Program-made: the position numbers and the translations under genes
Origin: Sphingopyxis sp. UBA6723
GTDB lineage: Bacteria > Pseudomonadota > Alphaproteobacteria > Sphingomonadales > Sphingomonadaceae
Assembly: GCF_002454115.1 (NCBI RefSeq)
Contig: NZ_DKIH01000007.1
Location: 15,681 to 79,680 of the forward strand
DNA: 64,000 nucleotides
Direction: 5' to 3'
In this document: positions 50,434-58,945 of the stretch, piece after piece
How the letters are laid out: each line of letters opens with the position of its first letter
Numbering within the stretch: the first letter of the stretch is position 1
Notes under the pieces: model-generated
The model's database searches: none
What the model was told of the DNA's origin: nothing
What the model saw: the letters and a program-made list of their open reading frames with translations, nothing else

Positions 50434-51024
50434 TCAGGCGGTCGTGCCGGTCAGTCCCAACCGCCGCCGGATGCGGCTGAGCGCCACCGGCGTGATTCCG
50501 ATATAGCGGGCGATGTCGGCCTGGTGCAGCCGCGCCGCCAACCCGCCGTCGGCGGCGCAGAAATCGCGATAGCGCTGCTCGGCGCTGCGGCACAGCAGCG
50601 CCTCTTCGCGCCGCTGTTTCCGCGCTTGTAACCACGCCGCAAAGCGAGCGAAATCGCCCTGCAGGTCGCGGTCGGTGGTCAAGCTGCGATCGAGCCACGT
50701 CAGTGGTATTGCCGCAACGCGGCAGGGTTCCAGACAGGTCGCACCAAAGCGGGCGACGCCGTCCACCCCCAGGTCGCCGCTGGCCGTGAACAGCCCGCGG
50801 TCGGCGATGAAGCTTTTCACCCAATCCTCGCCCGCCGCGGTCAGATAATGGAGCTTGACCAGCCCGCTTTCCAGCACCCACAGCTGCGTCGACGGGTCCG
50901 CGGCTGCAAACAACATGGTCCCCGCATCCTGGTCGCGCCCATGCCACACGCCATCGGCGCGAGCGCGCGTCCGCAACCGGTCGGCCAGCGCGGCAGGATC
51001 GAAAAGCTGTGTCGATGAACCCAA
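50434..51024 (-). CDS. Crp/Fnr-family transcriptional regulator
   Basis: 196 residues. N-terminal cyclic-nucleotide-binding-like beta-roll (TMLFAAADPSTQLWVLESGLVKLHYLT) and a C-terminal helix-turn-helix (LHQADIARYIGITPVALSRIRRRLG). Lacks the Fe-S Cys of Fnr and a clear cAMP pocket, so the signal is open. Start is TTG at 51024 with GAGG eight bases before; longer frames overlap the divergent SDR gene. Probably regulates that neighbour. Confidence 0.85.
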   Translation of the reverse strand: MGSSTQLFDPAALADRLRTRARADGVWHGRDQDAGTMLFAAADPSTQLWVLESGLVKLHYLTAAGEDWVKSFIADRGLFTASGDLGVDGVARFGATCLEPCRVAAIPLTWLDRSLTTDRDLQGDFARFAAWLQARKQRREEALLCRSAEQRYRDFCAADGGLAARLHQADIARYIGITPVALSRIRRRLGLTGTTA

Positions 51025-51087
51025 GTCAATGCCTCGTACCGCTGGACGTGGCACAGCACCACGACCATCCCATGCCATGGAGTTAGA

Positions 51088-51822
51088 ATGTCGCAGCTGT
51101 TGTCGCAACCGGGCACCGTCCTCATCACCGGCACCACCTCGGGCATCGGCGCCGCCCTTGCCGCACAGCTGCTCGCCGCCGGGCAACGCATCATCGCGGT
51201 ATCGCGCCGCGCCGCCGAGGGTGCGCCCGCACCCGGCCTCACCGCTTATGCCTGCGATCTCGCCGATCCGCAGGCGACCGAGGCGTGCTTCGCGCGCATC
51301 GCCGCCGACCATCCCGACATCGCGCTGGTCATCAACAACGCTGCTATTCAGCTTGCCGTGCGGCTCGACGATCCGACGCTCGACGCCGCGGCGCTGCAGG
51401 GCGAGGTGGCGATCAATCTGCTCGCCCCTGCGATCATCGCCCGAGCGCTGCTGCCCGTCCTGCGCGCGCGCGTGGAGCCGACCGCGATCGTCAACATCTC
51501 GTCGGGCCTCGCCTTCCATCCCAAGACCACGACCGCGCTCTATTGCGCCAGCAAGGCGGCGCTGCACAGCCTGACCCGGTCGCTGCGCTATCAGGTCGAA
51601 GGCACGCGGGTGCGGGTGATCGAGGCGATCCTGCCGCTGGTCGACACGCCGATGACCGCCGGGCGCGGCAGCGGCAAGCTGAGCGCCGAGGCCGCCGCGG
51701 CGGCGATCATCGCCGGCATCAAGCGCGGCCAGAACGACATCTATGTCGGCAAGGCGCGGCTGCTGCCCTTGCTCGGCCGCATCGCCCCCGCTATTCCCGC
51801 TGCGATGCTGAAACGCACATGA
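51088..51822 (+). CDS. Short-chain dehydrogenase/reductase (DltE-like)
   Basis: 244 residues. Rossmann loop TGTTSGIG (15-22), INNAAIQ, VNISSG (catalytic Ser) and YCASKAALHSLT (Tyr and Lys). An NAD(P)-dependent oxidoreductase; substrate unknown. Divergent from the Crp-type regulator and overlapping the next gene by four bases. Confidence 0.9.
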   Translation: MSQLLSQPGTVLITGTTSGIGAALAAQLLAAGQRIIAVSRRAAEGAPAPGLTAYACDLADPQATEACFARIAADHPDIALVINNAAIQLAVRLDDPTLDAAALQGEVAINLLAPAIIARALLPVLRARVEPTAIVNISSGLAFHPKTTTALYCASKAALHSLTRSLRYQVEGTRVRVIEAILPLVDTPMTAGRGSGKLSAEAAAAAIIAGIKRGQNDIYVGKARLLPLLGRIAPAIPAAMLKRT

Positions 51823-52463
51823 AAGACCTGCTCCGCGTCGCGCTGATCCTCGCGCTGATCTTCGCCTCGACCTTCGTCATCATCCAGGGCACCGGGCTGG
51901 TTACCGAGGAGGGCGTGCGCGCCTTTCTGGCCGATGCCCATGCGATCCACCCCGGCTGGTTCGTCCTGCTCGTCATCGTGCTGCTCGTCGTCGACCTGCT
52001 GATCGCGGTGCCGACGATGGCGACGATCCTGCTCGCGGGTTATATTCTCGGCCCCATCGTCGGCGGCGCCGCAGCGGCCACGGGGCTGATGCTGCTCGGC
52101 ACGCTCGGCTATGGCCTTGGTTTCCGTTTCGGCCGCCCGATCCTCGCCCGGCTGTTCGGCGACGACAGTCGTCTCGCGGGGATCGAGGCCGCTTTTGCCC
52201 GCAACGACCTGCTCGTGCTGTTCACTTGCCAGGCGCTGCCGATCCTCCCCGAACTCAGCTGCACCCTCGCCGGGGTCGCGCGGATGCGCTTTACCCGCTT
52301 TCTGCTGGGCTATGGCGTCGGCGTCGTCCCCTTTGCCTTCATCGTCGCGTGGGGCGGGTCGGCGAGCACCGCCGCCGACCCCTCACCGGCGATCTACACC
52401 GCCATCGGGGTCAGCGCCGCGCTGCTGATCGCGTGGCGCGCGCTTCGCCGCCGGACGGCATAG
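51819..52463 (+). CDS. VTT/DedA-like membrane protein
   Basis: 214 residues, five hydrophobic helices with the VTT-domain centre: TMATILLAGYILGPIVGGAAAATGLMLLGTLGYGLGFRFGRPI and LPELSCTLAGVARMRFTRFL. Such proteins move or sense lipids and affect envelope homeostasis. ATG overlaps the SDR stop (ATGA), so SDR and VTT protein are one operon. Confidence 0.85.
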   Translation: MKDLLRVALILALIFASTFVIIQGTGLVTEEGVRAFLADAHAIHPGWFVLLVIVLLVVDLLIAVPTMATILLAGYILGPIVGGAAAATGLMLLGTLGYGLGFRFGRPILARLFGDDSRLAGIEAAFARNDLLVLFTCQALPILPELSCTLAGVARMRFTRFLLGYGVGVVPFAFIVAWGGSASTAADPSPAIYTAIGVSAALLIAWRALRRRTA

Positions 52464-52497
52464 ACAGCCGCGACCATTGCCCCTATCATCGCGCCAT

Positions 52498-52590
52498 CCC
52501 CGGGGAGCCGCGCGCGTGATCGCCGGTTGAGAGCGGAATACACCGCGACCCGTTGAACCTGATCCGGATAATACCGGCGGAGGGAGGGTC
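52498..52590 (+). promoter_or_regulatory. TPP riboswitch (THI element)
   Basis: Aptamer core visible: CGGGGAGC-type start (52500-52508), GTTGAGAG (52527-52534), ACCCGTTGAACCTGATCCGG (52549-52568), then ATAATACCGGCGGAGGGAGG (52569-52588). These match the conserved TPP-binding elements (CTGAGA and ACCTGATCTGGATAATACCAGCG) with few changes. Lies directly upstream of thiC. Confidence 0.95.
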
Positions 52591-52617
52591 GGTATTCCAA
52601 GCCCGGAATCCCCATTC

Positions 52618-52639
52618 TCGCTCCGAACCTTTGGAGCGA
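52618..52639 (+). promoter_or_regulatory. thiC Shine-Dalgarno-sequestering hairpin
   Basis: TCGCTCC (52618-52624) pairs perfectly with GGAGCGA (52633-52639) over an eight-base loop. The 3' arm contains GGAG, the ribosome site ten bases before the thiC ATG (52646). This is a plausible translational expression platform: TPP binding would favour this stem and block initiation. Confidence 0.7.
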
Positions 52640-52645
52640 ACAGAC

Positions 52646-54538
52646 ATGGCCGACATCGACAGCCGCCTCGACAAGACGCAAGCCCAGCCCATCGGCGTCA
52701 CCACCGGCCCGATCCGCGGCAGCCGCAAGATTCACGTCGCGACCCAGACCGGCAGCGGCATCCGCGTCGCGATGCGCGAGATCCTGCTCGAACCCTCGTC
52801 GGGCGAGCCGCCCGTCCGCGTCTATGACACCAGCGGCCCCTACACCGACGCGAACGCGACGATCGACATCAACGCCGGCCTCCCCGAAATCCGCGCTGAG
52901 TGGATCCGCGGCCGCGGCGACGTCCAAGAGGTCACCCAGCGCGAGGTGAAGCCCGAGGATAATGGCCAGCTCGGCCCCGACCGCAGCGGCGGCGTCCCCG
53001 CCTTCCCCAACGTGCGCCGCAAGGTGCTGCGCGCCAAACCCGGCCAGAACGTCAGCCAGATGCACTACGCCCGCCGCGGCATCATCACGCCCGAGATGGA
53101 ATATGTTGCCGAGCGCGAAAATCTCGGCCGCGCCCGCCTGTCCGAATACAAACGCGACGGCGAAAGCTTCGGCGCCAGCATCCCCGATTACGTCACCCCC
53201 GAATTCGTCCGCGACGAGGTTGCCCGCGGCCGCGCGATCATCCCCAGCAACATCAACCATCCCGAAAGCGAGCCGATGGCGATCGGCCGCAACTTCCTCG
53301 TCAAGATCAACGCCAATATCGGCAACAGCGCGGTCGCCAGCGACGTCGCGGCCGAGGTCGACAAGATGGTCTGGTCGATCCGCTGGGGCGCCGACACCGT
53401 CATGGACCTGTCGACCGGGCGCAACATCCACGACACGCGCGAATGGATCATCCGCAACTCGCCCGTCCCGATCGGCACCGTCCCCATCTATCAGGCGCTG
53501 GAGAAAGTCGGCGGCGTCGCCGAGGACCTGACCTGGGAAATCTTTGCCGACACGCTGATCGAACAGGCCGAACAGGGCGTCGACTATTTCACCATCCATG
53601 CGGGTGTTCGTTTGCCCTACGTCCCCCTCGCGGCCAAGCGCATGACCGGCATCGTGTCGCGCGGCGGCAGCATCATGGCGAAATGGTGCCTCGCGCATCA
53701 CAAGGAAAGCTTCCTCTACGAACGCTTCGACGAGATTACCGAGATCATGAAGGCCTATGACGTCGCCTACAGCCTTGGCGATGGCCTGCGCCCCGGCAGC
53801 ATCTATGACGCGAACGACGAGGCGCAGTTCGCCGAGCTCTACACGCTGGGCGAGCTCACCAAGCGCGCCTGGGCGCAGGATGTTCAGGTGATGATCGAGG
53901 GGCCGGGCCACGTCCCGATGCACAAGATCAAGGAGAATATGGAAAAGCAGCTGGAGGCGTGCGGCGAGGCGCCCTTCTATACCTTGGGGCCGCTCACGAC
54001 CGACATCGCGCCGGGTTACGACCATATCACCAGCGGCATCGGCGCCGCGCAGATCGGCTGGTACGGCACCGCGATGCTTTGCTACGTCACGCCGAAGGAG
54101 CATCTGGGCCTGCCCGACCGTGACGATGTGAAGGTCGGCGTCGTCACCTACAAACTCGCCGCCCACGCCGCCGACCTTGCCAAGGGCCACCCCGCCGCGC
54201 AAGTCCGCGACGACGCGCTGAGCAAAGCCCGCTTCGAATTCCGCTGGCGCGACCAGTTCAACCTGAGCCTCGATCCCGACACGGCGGAGCAGTACCACGA
54301 CCAGACCTTGCCAGCCGAAGGCGCCAAGACCGCGCATTTCTGCAGCATGTGCGGTCCGAAGTTCTGCTCGATGAAGATCAGTCAGGAGGTGCGCGAGTTT
54401 GCCCGCTTGCAAAATCAAGATGCCGAAGGCTTCATCGCCGTCGAGGAGGCCGAAAAAGGCATGGCGCAGATGAGCGAGGTCTATGAGGAATCGGGGCGTG
54501 AGCTTTATCTGGGTTCGGGCGGGCGCGAACACGACTGA
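52646..54538 (+). CDS. thiC: Phosphomethylpyrimidine synthase ThiC
   Basis: 630 residues. Radical SAM enzyme with a C-terminal cluster motif CSMCGPKFC (Cys-x2-Cys-x4-Cys). Other hallmarks: MEYVAERENLGR, NINHPESEPMAIGRNFLVKI, DYFTIHAGV, MIEGPGHVPMHKIKENM and GPLTTDIAPGYDHIT. Turns aminoimidazole ribotide into HMP-P for thiamine. The ATG at 52646 is inside the riboswitch-controlled leader; the open frame before it is non-coding. The next gene overlaps in TGATG. Confidence 0.96.
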   Translation: MADIDSRLDKTQAQPIGVTTGPIRGSRKIHVATQTGSGIRVAMREILLEPSSGEPPVRVYDTSGPYTDANATIDINAGLPEIRAEWIRGRGDVQEVTQREVKPEDNGQLGPDRSGGVPAFPNVRRKVLRAKPGQNVSQMHYARRGIITPEMEYVAERENLGRARLSEYKRDGESFGASIPDYVTPEFVRDEVARGRAIIPSNINHPESEPMAIGRNFLVKINANIGNSAVASDVAAEVDKMVWSIRWGADTVMDLSTGRNIHDTREWIIRNSPVPIGTVPIYQALEKVGGVAEDLTWEIFADTLIEQAEQGVDYFTIHAGVRLPYVPLAAKRMTGIVSRGGSIMAKWCLAHHKESFLYERFDEITEIMKAYDVAYSLGDGLRPGSIYDANDEAQFAELYTLGELTKRAWAQDVQVMIEGPGHVPMHKIKENMEKQLEACGEAPFYTLGPLTTDIAPGYDHITSGIGAAQIGWYGTAMLCYVTPKEHLGLPDRDDVKVGVVTYKLAAHAADLAKGHPAAQVRDDALSKARFEFRWRDQFNLSLDPDTAEQYHDQTLPAEGAKTAHFCSMCGPKFCSMKISQEVREFARLQNQDAEGFIAVEEAEKGMAQMSEVYEESGRELYLGSGGREHD

Positions 54539-55131
54539 TGAGCGGAGGGGGCTTGTTCGGAAAGCTGTTCGGAGGGCGAAAGCCGTCCGCGCTTCAGCTT
54601 CTGCAATCAGCCCACTGGAAATGCGCGAGCTGCGATGTCGAGCATGAAGGCATGTTCGACATCGGCGCGCTGGCCCCCGATCATTGGGGCGACGCCGAAC
54701 AGCTCGAACCCAACAGCGCGCTACGGCTCGACGGCGATTTCCTGTCCGAAGATTTCTGCGTGATCGACGGTCAGCATTTCTTCGTCCGCTGCGTCTTCGA
54801 TATCCCCGTCCACGGGTTACCCGAAAAATTCGGCTACGGCGTCTGGTCGACCCTCTCGCGCGAAAATTTCGACCGCTATATCGACGGTTTCGACGACGGC
54901 AAATACAGCGATATGGGGCCATGGTGGGGCTGGTTCGCGAACAACCTCAAGGGTTTTCCCGAAACGCTCAATCAAGGCTGCTGGGTCTATCCGCAGTTGG
55001 GCCGACAACGACCGGCGATCAGCCTAGACGACGATGCACACGACCTGACGATTGCGCAGCTAGACGGCATCAGCCCGGAGCGGCTGCTTGAACTTTACGC
55101 CGAATATGGTCACGCGCCCGACGTAAGCTGA
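54538..55131 (+). CDS. DUF2199 protein
   Basis: 197 residues, soluble. Short Gly-rich start, then WKCASCDVEHEGMFDIGALAPDHWG and the tail part FLSEDFCVIDGQHFFVRCVFDIPV typical of DUF2199; a CxxC pair may bind zinc. TGATG overlap with thiC, so it is probably co-expressed and under the same riboswitch. Role unknown. Confidence 0.75.
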   Translation: MSGGGLFGKLFGGRKPSALQLLQSAHWKCASCDVEHEGMFDIGALAPDHWGDAEQLEPNSALRLDGDFLSEDFCVIDGQHFFVRCVFDIPVHGLPEKFGYGVWSTLSRENFDRYIDGFDDGKYSDMGPWWGWFANNLKGFPETLNQGCWVYPQLGRQRPAISLDDDAHDLTIAQLDGISPERLLELYAEYGHAPDVS

Positions 55132-55140
55132 TCATTGAGA

Positions 55141-56871
55141 TTAAAGGCCGTTGAACCTATCACCGCAATTCCCAACATCCTTAGCGGGCGGCTGACCTAG
55201 TTCTAGCCTCATAACGATCGCAGCTTGGAGGGCCGTAAGCGTAGGAAAGGCTGACGCATTTAGGTGATGCCGCGCCGCCCGAGCCACTGCGTTGGCATCG
55301 ACGCAGCCGCATTTTGGCGCAATTTTTGCGAGAAGTTCTTTACCAGGCAGAAGTCGGAGAAGCTCATCGATATCAGATTTATCAACAGCATTACCAATTG
55401 CCTCGTATTCACGATCAACTGCTTCCCCGATCTTGGCATCTGTTGTTTCTTCCTGCGCTCGCTTGGTCTGACTTAAGATATCAGATTTCAGTAGAGTTTT
55501 GACCTGCTCCTTGTTGCCCAAATTCGCCAATGTCCGATTAGGAATAGATGCCCCTATCCGGTAGTCGAAACGCGAAGCCGCTCGCCTTGCCGCAACTTTG
55601 AGTTGGTTTTCTCTCGCGAACTCTAGGATAAAATCAACGATAACATTCTCATCTGGAATAGGACTTGCTGTCCCTAGAGAAGAAGCTACCAAAACTGCTA
55701 CGCTCGGATGACAAAAAAAGCTCTCTGCTTCATGATAATCAAGAACTATTACATTTGAATTAGATATACTGTTAAGTTTTTCATTCGATCGATAATCCCG
55801 ATCTACCACTCCTACTAAGCTCATATTTTGAGAAATTTCTTTCCATTTCCCAGATCGAGAGGCGATCGCGATCACATCTTCACAGCCACCAACAGGGGAC
55901 GGCGTTAGGTCTCTGTCGTTCAATAGCCAGCTATAAAATATTGTGTCAAATGAACTAGGCTCTCCCTCTACAATGAGAGATTTTTTGTTCGACAAAATCT
56001 GCGTAATATTCCCAAGTAACTCTTGCCTATCGGCATCAGATAAGGAAGATATTTCTCCAATTTGCTGAATATTATCGTTGTCGTCACTTAGAACTATGAG
56101 GACTTCAACGCTATCCCGATTCGCAAAGCTCACACTGTGGGTCGCATAGAAGAATATAGCCTCAGGAAGCAAACTTTCCACAGAGGACCAAAGCCGGTTT
56201 GCGAGTGCAGGATTAAGATTTAACTCAGGTTCATCAATAAAAAGGACACTTTTTTGGTCAGCAAGTTCGACTATGTCGGCAAGAATAGAAAATACCTGTT
56301 TTTCTCCATCTGACAAACTTGTTGGGCCGTATTCATTACCTTTCTTTTTGCAACGAAGATGGCGCGATTGTGGAACATATTTCAGTTCAATGGTTGGGAA
56401 AATATCCGAAAAGGTTTCGAACACCTTCGTCATTGGATCTTGAAGGCGCCGAGGCATTGGTGAGCGCTCGCCCTCAGGTTTGCTTTCTTCTTCTACCTGC
56501 CAACTGTGAACGTCATCCGAGTGCTGGATTTTCGATCTCTCCGCCATGAGTTCGAGACTCTTGAGAGCGTCAAAGAGTCGGCTACGAAGAGTACCGGACC
56601 TTTTATTTTTGTACTGTCCAATTGCGTGGTCGAAGGTCCGATACTGCTTAAAATTTGCGGCTGTAAGCTCTAGCGTGTCTACCATATCCATCGCCCTCCC
56701 GCCCTCAATGTTTAACATCGAGTGGTCAGGAAGAATTTGCGAAATCCGCCCACGAATTTCTGCAAGCAGTGTGGACTTGCCTGTTCCGTTTGCGCCGAGG
56801 AACACGTTAACACGCCCCATCGCGAACTTACGGTCTCCCGTTCGGCTCGTAGTGATATCCAGCTTTTCCAA
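55141..56871 (-). CDS. ABC-type ATPase fused to TOPRIM/DUF4435-like nuclease domain; candidate defence gene
   Basis: 576 residues. Residues 1-260 are a Rad50/AAA_15-like ATPase: Walker A GANGTGKST (26-34), signature LSDGEKQ (186-192), Walker B VLFIDEPELN (209-218), H-loop His245. Residues about 296-400 look like a TOPRIM domain: LIVEGEPSSFD (VEGE 301-304), VVDRD (acidic pair around 357-359) and HEAESFF (380-386), as in DUF4435. That is the pairing of AriA and AriB in the PARIS anti-phage system, of which merged forms are known; class 1 OLD nucleases are the alternative. GC content is far below that of the neighbours, and it has no co-gene: signs of recent transfer. Confidence 0.75.
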   Translation of the reverse strand: MEKLDITTSRTGDRKFAMGRVNVFLGANGTGKSTLLAEIRGRISQILPDHSMLNIEGGRAMDMVDTLELTAANFKQYRTFDHAIGQYKNKRSGTLRSRLFDALKSLELMAERSKIQHSDDVHSWQVEEESKPEGERSPMPRRLQDPMTKVFETFSDIFPTIELKYVPQSRHLRCKKKGNEYGPTSLSDGEKQVFSILADIVELADQKSVLFIDEPELNLNPALANRLWSSVESLLPEAIFFYATHSVSFANRDSVEVLIVLSDDNDNIQQIGEISSLSDADRQELLGNITQILSNKKSLIVEGEPSSFDTIFYSWLLNDRDLTPSPVGGCEDVIAIASRSGKWKEISQNMSLVGVVDRDYRSNEKLNSISNSNVIVLDYHEAESFFCHPSVAVLVASSLGTASPIPDENVIVDFILEFARENQLKVAARRAASRFDYRIGASIPNRTLANLGNKEQVKTLLKSDILSQTKRAQEETTDAKIGEAVDREYEAIGNAVDKSDIDELLRLLPGKELLAKIAPKCGCVDANAVARAARHHLNASAFPTLTALQAAIVMRLELGQPPAKDVGNCGDRFNGL

Positions 56872-56966
56872 AGTCTCTTTGCTCCCATTACGTAAGGTTC
56901 AATAGAACCAAGGTAGAAGCAGAAGCAATATGACGTTACCTTCAGATGGATTTCCGTGACAGCTAA

Positions 56967-57623
56967 CTAAAATCCCAAACTCCCCCGCCCCACCAGCTTC
57001 CTCACCATCGCCCGCACCTCGGCGGGCGTGTCGCCGCTGACCACCTCGACATAGCCGATGCCCGCGCGGCGCAGCGCCTCGCGTTTTACCGCGTCGCGCG
57101 CGGCAGTGGTGTCGCTCAGATGATGCCCCGTCCCCTGCATCTCGACCGCATGGAGCGGGCGGCAGTCGGCGTCGACGATCAGCAGGTCGACGCGCTTGGA
57201 ATTGACCGCAAAGAACGCCGCCTCGTTCGGGCTCGCCAGAATCTCGCCCAGCGACACCTGCCCCATCGCGCGCCAGCCGGGGCTTTCCTCGGCCAGTGCC
57301 TTGTCGAGCACGGTCAGCAAGCGCCGCTCACCCTGATTGAACAACGGCCGCGCAGTAAACGGCGCCTCCATCACGACGCGCAATTGCTCGGCGGCGGTCG
57401 CCACCGGACTGGCGGGCTTGGGCGGCGGTGCCGCCGGCACGACCTTCGCCTTACCGCCGCCCCACGCCCGCTTGCCGCCGCGCTTCTGCCACCGCTCCCG
57501 CCGTTCGGCGCGCTTCCACCCCTAAACGATCCGCTCGGCCCCCACCCCAATCGTCGCGCCGACCGCCAGCACGATCGCCAGCAGTATCGGTTTGTCGATC
57601 AGGGCCAATATCTCGTTCGGCAT
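56967..57623 (-). pseudogene. DUF2726 protein with N-terminal anchor, interrupted by an in-frame amber codon
   Basis: An ATG at 57623 starts a membrane anchor (LIDKPILLAIVLAVGATIGV) ending at TAG (57522-57524). The same frame then runs on without another stop through KRAERRERWQKR and the DUF2726 domain (LLTVLDKALAEESPGWRAMGQVSLGEIL; VDLLIVDADCRPLHAVEMQG) to 56967. Anchor plus basic patch plus DUF2726 is the usual layout, so the TAG looks like a point mutation (for instance from GAG). The downstream piece could still start at GTG 57440 (157 residues) as a soluble form. Sequencing error or stop readthrough cannot be excluded. Confidence 0.65.
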
Positions 57624-57669
57624 GGGCCGCAAGATAAGGCAGCGTTGGTTATCATCGGGTAACCCGCCC

Positions 57670-58275
57670 CTACTCCACCACCATCAGCTGCGACGGAAAC
57701 GGCACCGCCAGCGCCGCCGCCGCTTCGGCATCGCCGTCCAGCCATGTCGCATAATCATCCTCGGCCAAAATCACCGGCATCGCCTTGGGATGCAGCGGCG
57801 CGACCAGCGGGTTGGGGGCGCAGGTCAGGAACGCATAGGCATCGCCGACCGCGGTCGGGCGCCACAGCCCCGCGAACGCCGCGACCGCGCGGTCCGCGAC
57901 GCGGAACCAATGCTCGTCCTTCGTCCCCTTGCCGTCGGGCCCCAGCTTGGGTTCGGCAAAGCGGCTGAACGGCACCAGGCACCGCTGCGCCGGGCGTTTC
58001 AGCATATTGGCCCAGAACGGGCTGGCCAGGTTGCGGACGTTGGTGACATATTTGGTCACCGTCGTCCCCGGCCGCTTGCCGGGCAGCGTCAGCGGCACCC
58101 CCCACGCCATCTCGCCCGCGACGCGCGCGCCATCCACCGTCCGCACCACCTCGCCCATCCGCCGCGGCCACACGTCGATCCGCGTCTCCGAAAAGGGCGC
58201 GTCGTACGGCTGCGCGCCGATATATTCGCGCCACGTCGGAATCGCCTCGGGATGATTCTGATAATGGTTGCACAT
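57670..58275 (-). CDS. SOS-response-associated peptidase (SRAP/YedK/HMCES family)
   Basis: 201 residues. Catalytic Cys2 after Met removal (MCNHYQNH), NVRNLASPFWANML (Asn), AQRCLVPFSRFAE (Glu region) and PLVAPLHPKAMPVIL (His). Family members crosslink to abasic sites in single-stranded DNA. ATG at 58275 fixes Cys at position 2; longer frames would hide it. Confidence 0.92.
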   Translation of the reverse strand: MCNHYQNHPEAIPTWREYIGAQPYDAPFSETRIDVWPRRMGEVVRTVDGARVAGEMAWGVPLTLPGKRPGTTVTKYVTNVRNLASPFWANMLKRPAQRCLVPFSRFAEPKLGPDGKGTKDEHWFRVADRAVAAFAGLWRPTAVGDAYAFLTCAPNPLVAPLHPKAMPVILAEDDYATWLDGDAEAAAALAVPFPSQLMVVE

Positions 58276-58453
58276 GGGGACGGCATCATGCCCGAAACCG
58301 CCGCATTGCCAACCCCCCCGCCTCCGGCACATCGCGTTCGCCTGATCTCCGACGGAACTCCCGCCGCTTTCAAGACTTTACTTCATGCGTGGGGCAAAAA
58401 CAGAGCATGCCCACGCCCGTCTGGCCCGGCACGCGACTTATGGAGTGATGTCG

Positions 58454-58927
58454 ATGAAAAAGCTGATGATCCTGCCCCTCGCCGCGGCGACCGCGCTGGT
58501 TGCGGGCTGCGCCTCTAACGGCCTTTATGGCGGGGTCGGCGCCGGGACCGGTTATGACGATGGCGGCTACGGCTATTACGACCAGAATTATTACAGCCAG
58601 TACGGCAATTATGATTACAACCGCCCCGACCCGCGCCACGGCGGCTATTATGCCGACAATTATTACCGCACCGACCGCCGGTATCGCGAGCGCCGCCTGT
58701 CGAGCAACGACCGCGTCTATCGCGGCCGCGACGGCAAATTTTATTGCCGCCGCAATGACGGGTCGACGGGGCTGATCGTTGGCGGGATCGCTGGCGGCGT
58801 CGCAGGCAACGTCATCGCCCCGGGCGGCTCGGAAACGCTGGGCACCATCCTCGGCGCGATCGGCGGCGCGGTGGCGGGCCGGGCGATCGAACGCAGCGGC
58901 AACAACAACGACGTGCGCTGCCGCTAA
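58454..58927 (+). CDS. Glycine-zipper 2TM lipoprotein
   Basis: 157 residues. Lipobox VAGC (about 16-19), a Tyr/Gly/Asp-rich middle (YDDGGYGYYDQNYYSQYG), then a glycine-zipper hairpin GLIVGGIAGGVAGNVIAPGG / LGTILGAIGGAVAGRAI. Outer-membrane 17 kDa-antigen-like proteins have this end. ATG at 58454 preceded by GGAG at eight bases; an ATG six bases earlier is too close. Confidence 0.85.
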   Translation: MKKLMILPLAAATALVAGCASNGLYGGVGAGTGYDDGGYGYYDQNYYSQYGNYDYNRPDPRHGGYYADNYYRTDRRYRERRLSSNDRVYRGRDGKFYCRRNDGSTGLIVGGIAGGVAGNVIAPGGSETLGTILGAIGGAVAGRAIERSGNNNDVRCR

Positions 58928-58945
58928 GCCGAACCACGCGCGCCG

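Noticed and set aside
52394..54922. Very long open frame antisense to thiC
   Set aside because: A GC-rich shadow: thiC has all family motifs in its own frame and the antisense translation is Arg/Asp/Ala-rich without a domain.
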